Part shown: positions 43,761 to 53,600 of the stretch, one piece after another
Numbering within the stretch: the first letter of the stretch is position 1
How the letters are laid out: the number at the start of each line of letters is the position of its first letter
Assembly: GCF_018130615.1 (NCBI RefSeq)
Contig: NZ_JAFCKB010000021.1
Span: 62,001-126,000, forward strand
Direction: 5' to 3'
From: Bradyrhizobium manausense
GTDB taxonomy: Bacteria > Pseudomonadota > Alphaproteobacteria > Rhizobiales > Xanthobacteraceae
DNA: 64,000 bases
Program-made: the position numbers and the translations under genes
Notes under the pieces: generated by a model
Database searches by the model: none
Told to the model about the DNA's origin: nothing
The model's input: only the letters and a program-made list of their open reading frames with translations

Positions 43761-44642
43761 TTACGATGGCTTCTTCGGCCGCGACACCAGCTCGATCATC
43801 TTGCCTTCGTCGTCGTCGGGCATCGCGGCCTTCGCCTGCGCATAGGACTCGACGGCGGCGCGCGCAACCAGCGGCTTGTCGGCGAGCAGGCTCTCCGCAA
43901 GCCTCACGGCGTAGGCGGCATCCTTGTGCCGGAGTGCGGCCGTAAAGGTCGCGCCGCTGAAATCGCGGGCGACCATGCGCTTGGAGTGGCGCGTGACCTG
44001 CGGGCTCGCGGCAACACCGGCCTGGATCGACTCCAGCACGAGCTTCATGTCGAGCCCGGCCTGCTCGGCGATGGCAAGGCCCTCGGCGAGGCCCGCGATC
44101 TGGATCGCCCCCAGGAGGTTGTTGATGAGCTTGTAGACCGTACCGGAGCCGACCGCGCCGAAATGGCGGATGGTCGAGCCGATCGGCTCGAGGAACGGGC
44201 GCGCGCGTTCGAGATCGGCCGGGTCGGCGCCGGCGAGCAGCGTCAGCTTTCCCGCCGCAGCCGCATCCGGCAATCCCGTCACGGGGCAATCGATATAGAT
44301 CAGGCCACGCGCATTGAGCTCGCGGCCCATCTCGCGCGCATGGTCGTAGGAAACGGTGGAGCACTCGATGGCGATGGTGCCGGCCTTCATCGTCTTGGCC
44401 GCGCCGTTCGGTCCGAGCCAGACAGCGCGCGAAGCTTCGTCGTCGGCGACCATGGTCACGACCGCATCGGCATCGATCGCGGCGTCCTCGGGCGAGGTCG
44501 CCCATTTCGCGCCGCGCGCAATCAGGTCTTCAGCTTTCGCCTTGCTGCGATTCCACAGCGCCACAGTAAAACCGGCATCGAGATAACGGCCGGCCATGCC
44601 ATGGCCCATCCGTCCCAACCCGATGAAGGCAACGCGGGTCAT
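43761..44642 (-). CDS. NAD(P)-dependent beta-hydroxyacid dehydrogenase
   Basis: A 293-residue oxidoreductase of the 3-hydroxyisobutyrate/6-phosphogluconate dehydrogenase family. The Rossmann motif FIGLGRMGHGMAGRYL is at the N-terminus. The substrate loop reads DCPVTGLPDAAA (usual form DAPVSGG), and the catalytic lysine lies in GSGTVYKLINN. Candidates are 3-hydroxyisobutyrate, tartronate semialdehyde or succinic semialdehyde-like acids. It begins three bases before the prfB gene ends and lies on the same strand. Confidence 0.9.
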   Translation of the reverse strand: MTRVAFIGLGRMGHGMAGRYLDAGFTVALWNRSKAKAEDLIARGAKWATSPEDAAIDADAVVTMVADDEASRAVWLGPNGAAKTMKAGTIAIECSTVSYDHAREMGRELNARGLIYIDCPVTGLPDAAAAGKLTLLAGADPADLERARPFLEPIGSTIRHFGAVGSGTVYKLINNLLGAIQIAGLAEGLAIAEQAGLDMKLVLESIQAGVAASPQVTRHSKRMVARDFSGATFTAALRHKDAAYAVRLAESLLADKPLVARAAVESYAQAKAAMPDDDEGKMIELVSRPKKPS

Positions 44643-44644
44643 GG

Positions 44645-45776
44645 CTAGTCTACGTCCTCGATGTCGGCACCAGTGGTGCCGAAGGCGCGCTGCGCCAGCG
44701 TCGCGGCCATGAAGTCATCAAGCTCGCCGTTGAGCACTCCCGAGGTATCGGAGGTCTGCACGCCCGTGCGCAGGTCTTTCACCATCTGATAGGGCTGCAG
44801 CACGTAGGAGCGGATCTGGTGGCCCCAGCCGATATCGGTCTTGGCGGCCTGGTCGGCGGCGGCCTTCTCCTCGCGCTTCTTCAGCTCGATCTCGTACAGG
44901 CGTGCGCGCAGCATGTCCCAGGCCTGCGCCCGGTTCTTGTGCTGGGAACGGCCGGCCTGACAGACCACCGCGACGCCGGTCGGGATATGTGTCAGGCGCA
45001 CCGCGGATTCGGTCTTGTTGACGTGCTGGCCGCCGGCGCCGCCCGAACGCATGGTGTCGGTGCGGACGTCGGATTCCTTGATGTCGATCTTGATGCTGTC
45101 GTCGATGACCGGGAACACCTGCACGCTCGAAAACGAGGTGTGCCGCCGCGCGTTGGAATCGAATGGCGAGATGCGCACGAGGCGATGCACGCCCGCTTCG
45201 GTCTTGAGCCAGCCATAGGCGTTGTGGCCGGAAACCTGGATGGTTGCGGACTTGATGCCGGCCTCTTCGCCCTCGGACTCTTCGAGGAACTCGACCTTGA
45301 AGCCGTGCGTCTCGGCCCAGCGTGTGTACATGCGCAGGAGCATCTGCGCCCAGTCCTGGCTCTCGGTGCCGCCGGCGCCGGCATGGACCTCGAGATAGGA
45401 GTCGAAGCGGTCGGCCTCGCCCGACAACAGCGCCTCGAGTTCGCGCCGAGCCACTTCCTTCTTGAGGTTCTTGAGCGCAGCTTCAGCTTCGGCCACGACA
45501 CCGGTGTCGCCCTCGGCTTCGCCGAGCTCGATCATGCCGATATCGTCTTCGAGCTCCTGCTCGACCTTGCCGATGCCCGAGAGCGAGTCCTCAAGCGAGG
45601 TGCGCTCCTGCATCAGCTTCTGGGCTTTCTGGGGATCGTTCCAGAGGTTGGGATCTTCTGCGAGCTTGTTCAGCTCAGCGAGGCGCGCCGTCGATTTCTC
45701 GACGTCAAAGATGCCTCCTCAGCAGCCCGACTGACTGCTTGATCTCTTCTACCAACCGTTCGATTTCGGCGCGCAT
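44645..45776 (-). CDS. prfB: Peptide chain release factor 2, with programmed +1 frameshift
   Basis: RF2 releases finished proteins at UGA and UAA. The frame starts at ATG 45776 ([11 protein letters not shown]), reaches an in-frame TGA after 23 codons, and must shift +1 to continue as [13 protein letters not shown] to the stop at 44645, giving 376 residues. The catalytic GGQ is present in [12 protein letters not shown], and the peptide anticodon region is in the RF2 position. The shift site is CTT-TGA-C (45710-45704) preceded by AGGAGG (45719-45714), as in E. coli prfB. Without knowing this, one would misannotate a start at about 45613. Confidence 0.96.
45704..45719 (-). other. prfB programmed frameshift site
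   Basis: AGG AGG CAT CTT TGA C on the reverse strand. The internal Shine-Dalgarno-like AGGAGG lies three bases before the slippery CTT, and the TGA stop in the zero frame is followed by C. This is the autoregulatory device of prfB: low RF2 leaves the ribosome stalled at TGA and lets it shift. Confidence 0.95.
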
Positions 45777-45889
45777 GTCGTTCTCTGATCTCGCGGAATT
45801 CGTTCCGCGTACAAGTGAGACCGGGATGTAGCGGCGGCGGCTGCAAAGCGCAACCGCCACCGCAAAGAACGTCTGTCTTGTCCTAGGCC

Positions 45890-48397
45890 TTAGTACAGTC
45901 CGCCGGTGCCCGGCCGCATGAAGAAGCCGGAATCCGGCTGCTGTTGCGGCGCTCCCGGCCCGCCGCGTCCGTCGGCGTCGGCGACGCCGATGACCGAGTA
46001 ATTGTCCGGCGGCGCCGTACCCGGCTTGAAGGCTTCGAGGATGGTTCCAACGGTCTCGCCCGGACCGGCGCGCATGCCGGTCTTTGCAACGACGCGGATC
46101 AGCTTGATGCCGGCGGGCACCTTGAAGGGAACGGCGGGCTTGTCGGCGAGCGCGAGCTTCAAGAAGTCGCGCGCGATCGGCGCGGCCAGATGGCCGCCGG
46201 TCGCCGCGTTGCCTTTGCCGAGCGGACGCGGCTTGTCGTAGCCCATGTAGATGGCGACCGCGACGTCGGGCGAGAAGCCGACGAACCAGGCGTCCTTGGC
46301 CTCGTTGGTCGTGCCGGTCTTGCCGGCGATCGGCTTGCCGACTTCCCTCACCACGGTCGCGGTACCGGCCTGGACCACGCCTTCCATCAGCTCGGTGATC
46401 TGATAGGCGGTCATGGAATCCAGCACCTGCTCGCGGCGGTCGATCAGTTGCGGCTCGGCCTGGTTCTTCCAGCCGCCGGGTGCGTCGCAGCCGCGGCATT
46501 CGCGCTGGTCGTGCTTGAAGATGGTGTGTCCGTAGCGGTCCTGGATTCGGTCGATCAAGGTCGGCTTCACGCGGCGGCCGCCATTGGCGAGCATCGAATA
46601 GGCCGTGACCATGCGCATCGCCGTGGTCTCGCCGGCGCCGAGCGCGTAGGAGAGAAAATTCGGCAGTTCGTCATAGACGCCGAAGCGGCGTGCATATTCG
46701 CCGATCAGGGGCATGCCGATGTCCTGCGCAAGACGCACCGTCACGGTGTTCAGCGACTGCCGCAGCGCGTTCCGCAGCGTCACCGGTCCCTGATATTTGT
46801 TCGCCGAAAAGTTTTCAGGCCGCCAGACACCGGCGCCCTGCCCCTGGTCGATTTCGATCGGGGCGTCGAGCACGACGGTCGATGGCGTATAACCGTTGTC
46901 GAGCGCGGCCGAATAGACGATCGGCTTGAACGACGAACCCGGCTGCCGGTAGGCCTGCGTGGCGCGGTTGAACTGGCTCTGGTCGAACGAGAAGCCGCCG
47001 ACCATCGCGAGCACGCGGCCGGTCCAGGGGTCCATCACCACCATCGCACCCGACACTTCGGGGATCTGGCGCAGACGGTACTGACCTTCGACCGGTTGTC
47101 CTTCCTTGCTGTAGAGCGGATCGGCATAGATCACGTCACCGGGCTGCAGCACCTGCGCCACCGAATTCGGCGTCTTGCCTTTGGCGTTCCCCTGCGCCGC
47201 CCTCGCCCAGCGCACGCCGTCGACCGTGATGAGGCCGGTCTCGCGCTGCTTGCTGACGGCCCCGCCGAGCTCGCGGTTCGGTTGGAAGCCGATGCGGGCC
47301 GACTGGTCGCTGGTCTCCAGCACCACGGCCATGCGCCACGGCGAAATGTCGGACAGCGACTTGATCTCGGCGAGCTTCACGCCCCAGTCGCCTGAAATAT
47401 CGAGCTTGCTAATGGCGCCGCGGTAGCCCTGCTGCTCGTCATAATTGACGAGACCGGATACCATGGTCTTGCGCGCCATGACCTGGATCTTCGGATCGAG
47501 CGTGGTGCGGACCGACAGACCGCCCTCGTACAGCTTCTTCTCGCCATAGCGCTCGAAGATGTCGCGGCGGACCTCCTCGGCGAAATATTCGCCGGCGAAG
47601 GTGTGGGCGCCGTTGGAACGGTTGGTGACGGCCAGCGGCTCCTTGCGCGCCTTGTCGGCGTCGGCTTGCTTGATCCAGCCGTTCTCCTGGAGACGGTCGA
47701 TCACGTAGTTACGGCGCTCGATGGCGCGGTCCCGGTTGCGAACCGGGTGCAGCGTCGCCGGCATTTTCGGCAGCGCCGCGAGGTAGGCGGCTTCCGCCAC
47801 GGTGAGCTCGTTCACCGACTTGTCGAAATAGACCAGCGAGGCGGCAGCGATGCCGTAGGCGCCGAGGCCGAGATAGATCTCGTTCAGATACAGCTCGAGG
47901 ATCTTGTCCTTCGAATAGGTCTTCTCGATCCGCATCGCGAGCAAGGCTTCCTTGATCTTGCGCGCGAACGAAACTTCGTTGGTCAGAAGGAAGTTCTTGG
48001 CGACCTGCTGGGTGATCGTCGACGCACCCTGCGGACGGCGGTTGGAGCCGTAGTTCTGCAAGTACAGCAGACCCGCACGGGCCATGCCGGTGTAGTCGAT
48101 GCCGCCGTGCTCATAGAAATTCTTGTCTTCGGCGGCGAGGAAGGCGTTGATCACGAGCTTCGGCACGGCCTGGATCGGCAAGTAAAGCCGGCGCTCCTTG
48201 GCGTATTCGCCGAGCAGCGAGCCGTCGACCGCGTGCACGCGGGTCATCACCGGCGGCTCGTAATCCTGAAGCTGAGAGTAATCGGGCAAGTCCTTGGAGA
48301 AATGCCAGATCAGGCCTGCCACGGCACCGACACCGACAAGGAACACCACCGTTCCCGCGGCGAACAGGAAGCCCATGAACCGCACAAGCAAGCGCAT
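45890..48397 (-). CDS. mrcA: Penicillin-binding protein 1A (bifunctional peptidoglycan synthase)
   Basis: An 835-residue inner-membrane enzyme with a short cytoplasmic tail and one membrane anchor (residues 8-30). The GT51 transglycosylase domain (about 55-230) has AAEDKNFYEHGG, GASTITQQVAKN and RKIKEALLAMRIEK. An OB-like middle part follows. The transpeptidase domain carries the SxxK motif SSFK at 488-491 (PGSSFKPIV), the SLN motif and KTGTTNE. It builds and crosslinks peptidoglycan. It is downstream of the amidase gene on the same strand, 238 bases apart. Confidence 0.96.
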   Translation of the reverse strand: MRLLVRFMGFLFAAGTVVFLVGVGAVAGLIWHFSKDLPDYSQLQDYEPPVMTRVHAVDGSLLGEYAKERRLYLPIQAVPKLVINAFLAAEDKNFYEHGGIDYTGMARAGLLYLQNYGSNRRPQGASTITQQVAKNFLLTNEVSFARKIKEALLAMRIEKTYSKDKILELYLNEIYLGLGAYGIAAASLVYFDKSVNELTVAEAAYLAALPKMPATLHPVRNRDRAIERRNYVIDRLQENGWIKQADADKARKEPLAVTNRSNGAHTFAGEYFAEEVRRDIFERYGEKKLYEGGLSVRTTLDPKIQVMARKTMVSGLVNYDEQQGYRGAISKLDISGDWGVKLAEIKSLSDISPWRMAVVLETSDQSARIGFQPNRELGGAVSKQRETGLITVDGVRWARAAQGNAKGKTPNSVAQVLQPGDVIYADPLYSKEGQPVEGQYRLRQIPEVSGAMVVMDPWTGRVLAMVGGFSFDQSQFNRATQAYRQPGSSFKPIVYSAALDNGYTPSTVVLDAPIEIDQGQGAGVWRPENFSANKYQGPVTLRNALRQSLNTVTVRLAQDIGMPLIGEYARRFGVYDELPNFLSYALGAGETTAMRMVTAYSMLANGGRRVKPTLIDRIQDRYGHTIFKHDQRECRGCDAPGGWKNQAEPQLIDRREQVLDSMTAYQITELMEGVVQAGTATVVREVGKPIAGKTGTTNEAKDAWFVGFSPDVAVAIYMGYDKPRPLGKGNAATGGHLAAPIARDFLKLALADKPAVPFKVPAGIKLIRVVAKTGMRAGPGETVGTILEAFKPGTAPPDNYSVIGVADADGRGGPGAPQQQPDSGFFMRPGTGGLY

Positions 48398-48635
48398 TAT
48401 ATATTTATCCGTTCAATCCCTGGATCAGCCCAAGATCAGCCTCAAGGCGCCCAAACCACAAAAGAGGCGCCGTCCTCACGTCGCGAATTCGCCGGCCTAC
48501 TCAATACCATCAATGCCGGACCGAATGACGCTTGCCGAACGGGATTCTCGTCGATTCCGGAACCCCCTGCGTCGTTTTTATAGGGCGCCCGCTGTGGCCA
48601 AACTAGGGCTTAACAGCTGACCCGGCATTCCCTTC

Positions 48636-49934
48636 TCAATTGCCAGCCCCCGCCGTCGCCATCCGCTTGGCCAGGAATGTGTCGATCGCCTGGGCCATCG
48701 AGCCGACAGCCTTGGAGCGCCAGCCCTCCGATACGAGGTGCTCGAGGTCGCCCTTGTTGGAGACATAGCCGATCTCGACCAGCACCGAAGGCACGTCGGG
48801 AGCCTTCAGCACCCGGAACCCGGCCGATTTAAGGGGGTGCTTGTGCATCCGCACCGTCGACTTCATTTCGCCCATCAGCAAATGGGCGAAACGGTTTGAA
48901 AAGGTGCGGGTTTCCCGCTGTGTGAGGTCGATCAGAATGTCGGCGACGTCGGTCGGCTCTTCCGCGAGATTGAAGCCGGCAATCGCGTCCGCCCGGTTTT
49001 CGGCGTCGGCCAGGCGCTGGGCCTCAGCGTCGGACGCCTTGTCCGAGAGCGTGTAGATCGTGGCCCCCTGCGCATCGCCCTCGGCCTTCGGCAGCGCATC
49101 GGCGTGGATCGAGACGAACAGCGCGGCGTTCAGATTGCGGGCGACCTTGGGACGGTCATTGAGCGGAATGAAAGTGTCGTCGTCCCGCGTCATCACCACG
49201 CGATATTTGCCGGCCTTTTCGAGCCGGTCGCGCAACGCGAGGCCAAACGTCAGCACCAGGTTCTTCTCGCTCTCGCCGCTCGACTGGGTGCCGTTATCGA
49301 TGCCGCCATGGCCAGGATCGATCACGACGACCGGCCGCCCGTCGGACGGCGTCCCCGGCTTCTGCGGGGCCGCTTCGGGCCCGGCAGGAATAGTTACCGG
49401 CGGCGCGGCAGCAACCGTCGGGCGCAACTCAGGGCGATTCTCCGGAGCCGGCGTTTGCACGAAGGCTGCGCGATCGACCTCCTCCAACTCGAGCACCAGC
49501 CGGGCCGGCTGGCCGTTGGCCGCATCGAGAACGTAGGAATTGGTGATCTTGGCGGGCCCGGTCAGGTCGAACACGATTCGAGAGCCGCCCGGCATCACGA
49601 GCCCATAGCGGAAGGCCTTGACCAGCCCCCGCCCGGCCCCCGTGCCCGGCGCCAGCTGAAAATTGACCTGGGGAACATCGATCACGACCCGATAGGGATC
49701 GGCGAGCGTTGCGGTGCGGAAGCTGACGGTCTGGTCGAGGTCGAGAATGAAGCGGGTCTGCTTGCCGTCACCGGCCAGGCGCGCGGCCGTGGCAACGGGA
49801 AAATTCGCTGTCGCAACAGAGGGTTGCGATGGGCTCTCAGCCGCATTCAGACGCGAGGAATCGGCGCACGGCAGTGCTGCGGCGCATAGCAGCGCAACCC
49901 CCAGCAAAACCCGTTGATTTGTGCGGCTCGCCAC
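48636..49934 (-). CDS. amiC: N-acetylmuramoyl-L-alanine amidase, AmiC type
   Basis: A 432-residue periplasmic peptidoglycan amidase. It has a signal peptide (cleavage about residue 31), an AMIN septal-targeting domain (about 45-150) and a C-terminal Amidase_3 domain. Zinc and catalytic residues are visible: VIDPGHGGIDNGT, Glu in GESEKNLVL, and SIHADALP, with the final Glu in VLVEIGYVSN. It should cut septal peptidoglycan during cell separation. A CtrA-like site lies 50 bases upstream. Confidence 0.94.
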   Translation of the reverse strand: MASRTNQRVLLGVALLCAAALPCADSSRLNAAESPSQPSVATANFPVATAARLAGDGKQTRFILDLDQTVSFRTATLADPYRVVIDVPQVNFQLAPGTGAGRGLVKAFRYGLVMPGGSRIVFDLTGPAKITNSYVLDAANGQPARLVLELEEVDRAAFVQTPAPENRPELRPTVAAAPPVTIPAGPEAAPQKPGTPSDGRPVVVIDPGHGGIDNGTQSSGESEKNLVLTFGLALRDRLEKAGKYRVVMTRDDDTFIPLNDRPKVARNLNAALFVSIHADALPKAEGDAQGATIYTLSDKASDAEAQRLADAENRADAIAGFNLAEEPTDVADILIDLTQRETRTFSNRFAHLLMGEMKSTVRMHKHPLKSAGFRVLKAPDVPSVLVEIGYVSNKGDLEHLVSEGWRSKAVGSMAQAIDTFLAKRMATAGAGN

Positions 49935-49983
49935 CGACTCCGTGCCTCCGAGCAGCCCTCTTTAACGCAATAGAACCACAGGG

Positions 49984-49998
49984 TTAATCGATCCTTAA
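49984..49998 (-). promoter_or_regulatory. CtrA-like site TTAA-N7-TTAA upstream of the amidase gene
   Basis: Read on the reverse strand it is TTAA-N7-TTAAC, the full consensus of the cell-cycle regulator CtrA in alphaproteobacteria (established). It lies 50-64 bases before the amidase start, a normal promoter position. Confidence 0.55.
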
Positions 49999-50046
49999 TG
50001 ACGGAAGCGCGAAACTCTTCGACTGTGACCGGCGTGCGACGCTCCC

Positions 50047-50075
50047 TTGCACGGATGCCCCATTCCTCGTATGTA
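50047..50075 (+). promoter_or_regulatory. Promoter of the rne transcript
   Basis: TTGCAC (50047-50052), exactly 17 bases, then TATGTA (50070-50075). The predicted start at about 50082 gives a leader of about 560 bases before rne. Confidence 0.5.
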
Positions 50076-50081
50076 CGGAAT

Positions 50082-50639
50082 GCTGACGGCCGATATTTCC
50101 GGTTGTGTCGCGTTCAGCCTCCCGGTGCAGCGCCGGAACGCCCAAGGTTTGGGAATTCCAGCGTTTTTCGTTCCCCTCTAAGACCAGCGCGGTGCGCGGC
50201 AGCGAGGCGGAACGGGGCAAGCCCCGGCGGCGGACGGTTTCCGGTTACCACTGCGTTTCCGGGGCGGTTCTGACAGCGACTTAACCCGTTACCCGGTCCC
50301 TTGATCCCAAGGGAGCGGTTCGCAATCACCAAGGCGAGCGCGCTCGCGCCATGCCTGGCCAGCAGCAACTGATTGAGGGGCGGCCCCGCCGCCCAATGTT
50401 TCATACGGGCCGACGCTTGATGCGCCAGACTGTGCCGACGAATTCTGAAGGACCTTTCGCGACGCTGCGGAGTGACACTCCCGCGCGCCGCTTGGGTCCT
50501 GAAGCTTTCGGTTCGGCAAGGCGCGAGAGACGGCGTTTCGGCCTTCCCCTCACCCCCGAATCAGGTGGACCGTCGCGTCACCCGGCAGCGCTCTTCGCGC
50601 CCACGGTCGATCGCGCCCGCCGCCGCCAAGAGTTAAGAC
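50082..50639 (+). other. Long structured 5-prime leader of rne
   Basis: No convincing coding frame. Contains a perfect hairpin TCCCTTG-ATCC-CAAGGGA (50297-50314) and a 14-base palindrome GCGAGCGCGCTCGC near 50332. In E. coli the rne leader folds into stem-loops by which RNase E controls its own mRNA. A similar role is an inference here. Together with 49935-50081 this is the only gene-free stretch of about 700 bases in the window. Confidence 0.5.
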
Positions 50640-53600
50640 ATGCCCAACAAGATGTTGATCGATGCCACCCACCCGGAAGAGACCCGGGTCGTCGTGGTCC
50701 GCGGCAATCGCGTCGAAGAGTTTGACTTCGAGACCGCGCAACGCAAGCAACTGCGCGGGAACATCTATCTCGCCAAGGTCACCAGGGTCGAACCCTCGCT
50801 CCAGGCCGCCTTCGTTGAATATGGCGGCAACCGCCACGGCTTCCTCGCCTTCAGCGAAATCCATCCCGACTATTATCAGATCCCGGTCGCCGACCGGCAG
50901 GCGCTGATCGAGGCCGAGGAGCAGGCCCATCGTGAAGCCGAGGAAGAGAGCGAGAATCGCTCCCACGGCCGCCGCCGCTCGCGCCACCGCAACGCCCGCC
51001 GTCGCGGTCACGGCGAGCGCGTCCGCAGCGACATCGTCGAGGGTCTGGACGCCGGCGCCGATCCGGCGGCGCAGCCGGTCGAGGGCCAGCCGCTGCCTGA
51101 GCACGCCGAGGGCGCTTCGCATGAGGGCGAGCACCTGCACGCCGACGCAGAGCATCACGGCGAGCACGAAGGTCATGATCATCACGAGCATGATCACGAC
51201 GATCATGGCCATGACGACCATCATCATGCCCATGATGACGATCACCACCACGACAATGACGACCACGGTCACGATGGTGAGCACGATCATCACGACCATG
51301 ATCATCATGCCGACGAGACGCCCGCGCCTGTCGCAGCCATCGGCGCCGAGCCGGTCGTTGCCGCCGAGACCGTGGCCGAGCCGCAGGAAGCTCCCGCCTT
51401 CGAAACGCACAGCGAGGCCCTTGCCGAAGCCGTGACATCAGTCACCGAGCCGGCCGATGCCGTTTACGCCGCCGGCGAGATCAGCGAAGCGCCGCATGGC
51501 GAGGCTGCGGACGCCGCCGGTGACGACGACGAGGACGAGGACGACGGCGAGGAAGCCGAAGAGGAAGTCGTCGAATCCGTCGGCGGTGACGACGTGCTAG
51601 AAGAAGTGCCGGAGCGCACCTTCCGCCCCCGCCGCCAGTACAAGATCCAGGAAGTCATCAAGCGCCGCCAGGTGATGCTGGTGCAGGTGGTCAAGGAAGA
51701 GCGCGGCAACAAGGGCGCGGCGCTGACGACCTATCTGTCGCTCGCCGGCCGCTATGCCGTGTTGATGCCGAACACCGCGCGTGGCGGCGGCATCAGCCGC
51801 AAGATCACCTCGGCCCAGGACCGTTCGCGCCTGAAGGAAGTGGTGCAGGATCTCGACGTGCCCGAGGGCATGGGAATCATCCTGCGCACAGCGGGTGCCG
51901 CCCGCACCAAGCCCGAGATCAAGCGCGATTTCGAATACCTGATCCGGATGTGGGAGACGGTGCGCGACCTGACGCTGAAGTCGCAGGCCCCGACGCTGGT
52001 CTACGAGGAAGGCTCGCTGATCAAGCGCTCGCTGCGCGACCTCTACAACAAGGAGATCGACGAGATTCAGGTCGCCGGCGAGGCCGGCTACCGCGAAGCG
52101 CGCGATTTCATGAAGATGCTCATGCCCGCCAATGTCAGCGCGGTGCGGCAGTATCGCGACGGCCAGCCGCTGTTCTCGCGCATGGGCGTCGAGAGCCAGC
52201 TCGATGCGATGTTCTCGCCGACCGTGCAGCTACGCTCCGGCGGCTACATCGTGATCAACCAGACCGAGGCGCTGGTCTCGATCGACGTCAACTCCGGGCG
52301 ATCGACCCGCGAGCATCATATCGAGGACACCGCGCTCAAGACCAATCTGGAGGCGGCCGAAGAGGTCGCCCGCCAGCTCCGCCTGCGCGACCTCGCCGGC
52401 CTGATCGTCATCGACTTCATCGATATGGACGAGAAGCGCAACAACCGTGCGGTCGAGCGCAAGCTGTCCGATTGCCTGCGGCAGGATCGCGCGCGCATCC
52501 AGGTCGGGCGTATCTCGCATTTCGGCCTGCTTGAAATGTCGCGCCAGCGCATCCGCGCCAGCGTGCTGGAGAGCTCGACCGATCCCTGCCCGCATTGCGG
52601 CGGCACCGGCCATGTCCGGTCGGTGTCCTCGGTGGCGCTGCAACTGCTGCGCGGCCTCGAAGAAATCCTGATGAAGGGCGCGACCCACAACCTGGTGGTC
52701 CGCACCCGCACCGACGTCGCGCTCTATGTGCTGAATCACAAGCGCGGTCATCTGCGCGACCTCGAGAACGGCTTCAAGGTCACGCTGTCGGTCATCGCCG
52801 ATGCAAGCGTCAGCGGACCGCAGGCCTATCTCATCGACCGTGGCGAGCAGGTGCATACGCTGGAAGCCGCCAAGGCGCTGCTTGCAGCTCAGGCCGCCGC
52901 AAGCCCGCCGCCGCTGGCCGAAGAAGCCTATGACGACGAGGAGTTCGATCCGGAGCTGGAATCCGAAGTCGAGACCGAGGAGACCGAGGGTCTCGCGGAA
53001 GAACAAGCTGCAGGCGACGCTTCGCCCGAGCAGGACGGCCAGCGCCGCAAGCGCCGCCGCCGCCGGCGTGGCCGCGGTGGTCAGCGCGACGGCGAGGCGC
53101 GCGAGGATGGCGCTCCCGCTTCTGCTGAAGGGGCCGCAGCGGTCGCAGTCGAAGGCGAAGAGGACGCCGAGGCCGAACAGGACGGCGAGGAAGGCGAGGA
53201 GCAGGCCGCCCGCGGCGAGCAGCAGGGCAGCGGCGAGCGCCGTCGCCGGCGTGGTCGCAGGGGTGGACGTCGTCGGCGCGGTAACGGCGAGGAAGGCCTC
53301 GCCGGCTCCATCGGCGACGAGCTCGGCGGCAATCCACCGTCGGAAGCAACCGAAGCGGTCGCTGATTTCGACAGCTCCGGCAGCGAGTCGGCACCGTCGA
53401 TTGCGCATTCGGAGCATATCGCCCCGGTTGAGGCGTCTCAGCCCGAGTTTCAGCTCCAGGCACCTGTTGAATCGCCGGTGCAGCCCGCGCCTTCTGCTGC
53501 CGTTGCTGAGGAAGACCCCTCAGCCGACGACAAGGCCGCCCGACGCCGCTCCACGGTTCGCGAGAAGGTGAGCTTCCTGTCGAGCAGCCCGAGCGAGCCG

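Noticed and set aside
44645-45613. prfB as a truncated or broken gene
   Set aside because: The in-frame TGA is part of a complete programmed frameshift cassette, so the gene is intact from 45776.
45792-45809. Hairpin CGCGGAA-TTCG-TTCCGCG between mrcA and prfB as a terminator
   Set aside because: No T-run on either strand; too little evidence for a function.
51160-51310. Repeated CATGATCA/GACCAT-like units as a possible CRISPR or tandem-repeat array
   Set aside because: They are His and Asp codons in frame inside rne, with no constant spacer length.
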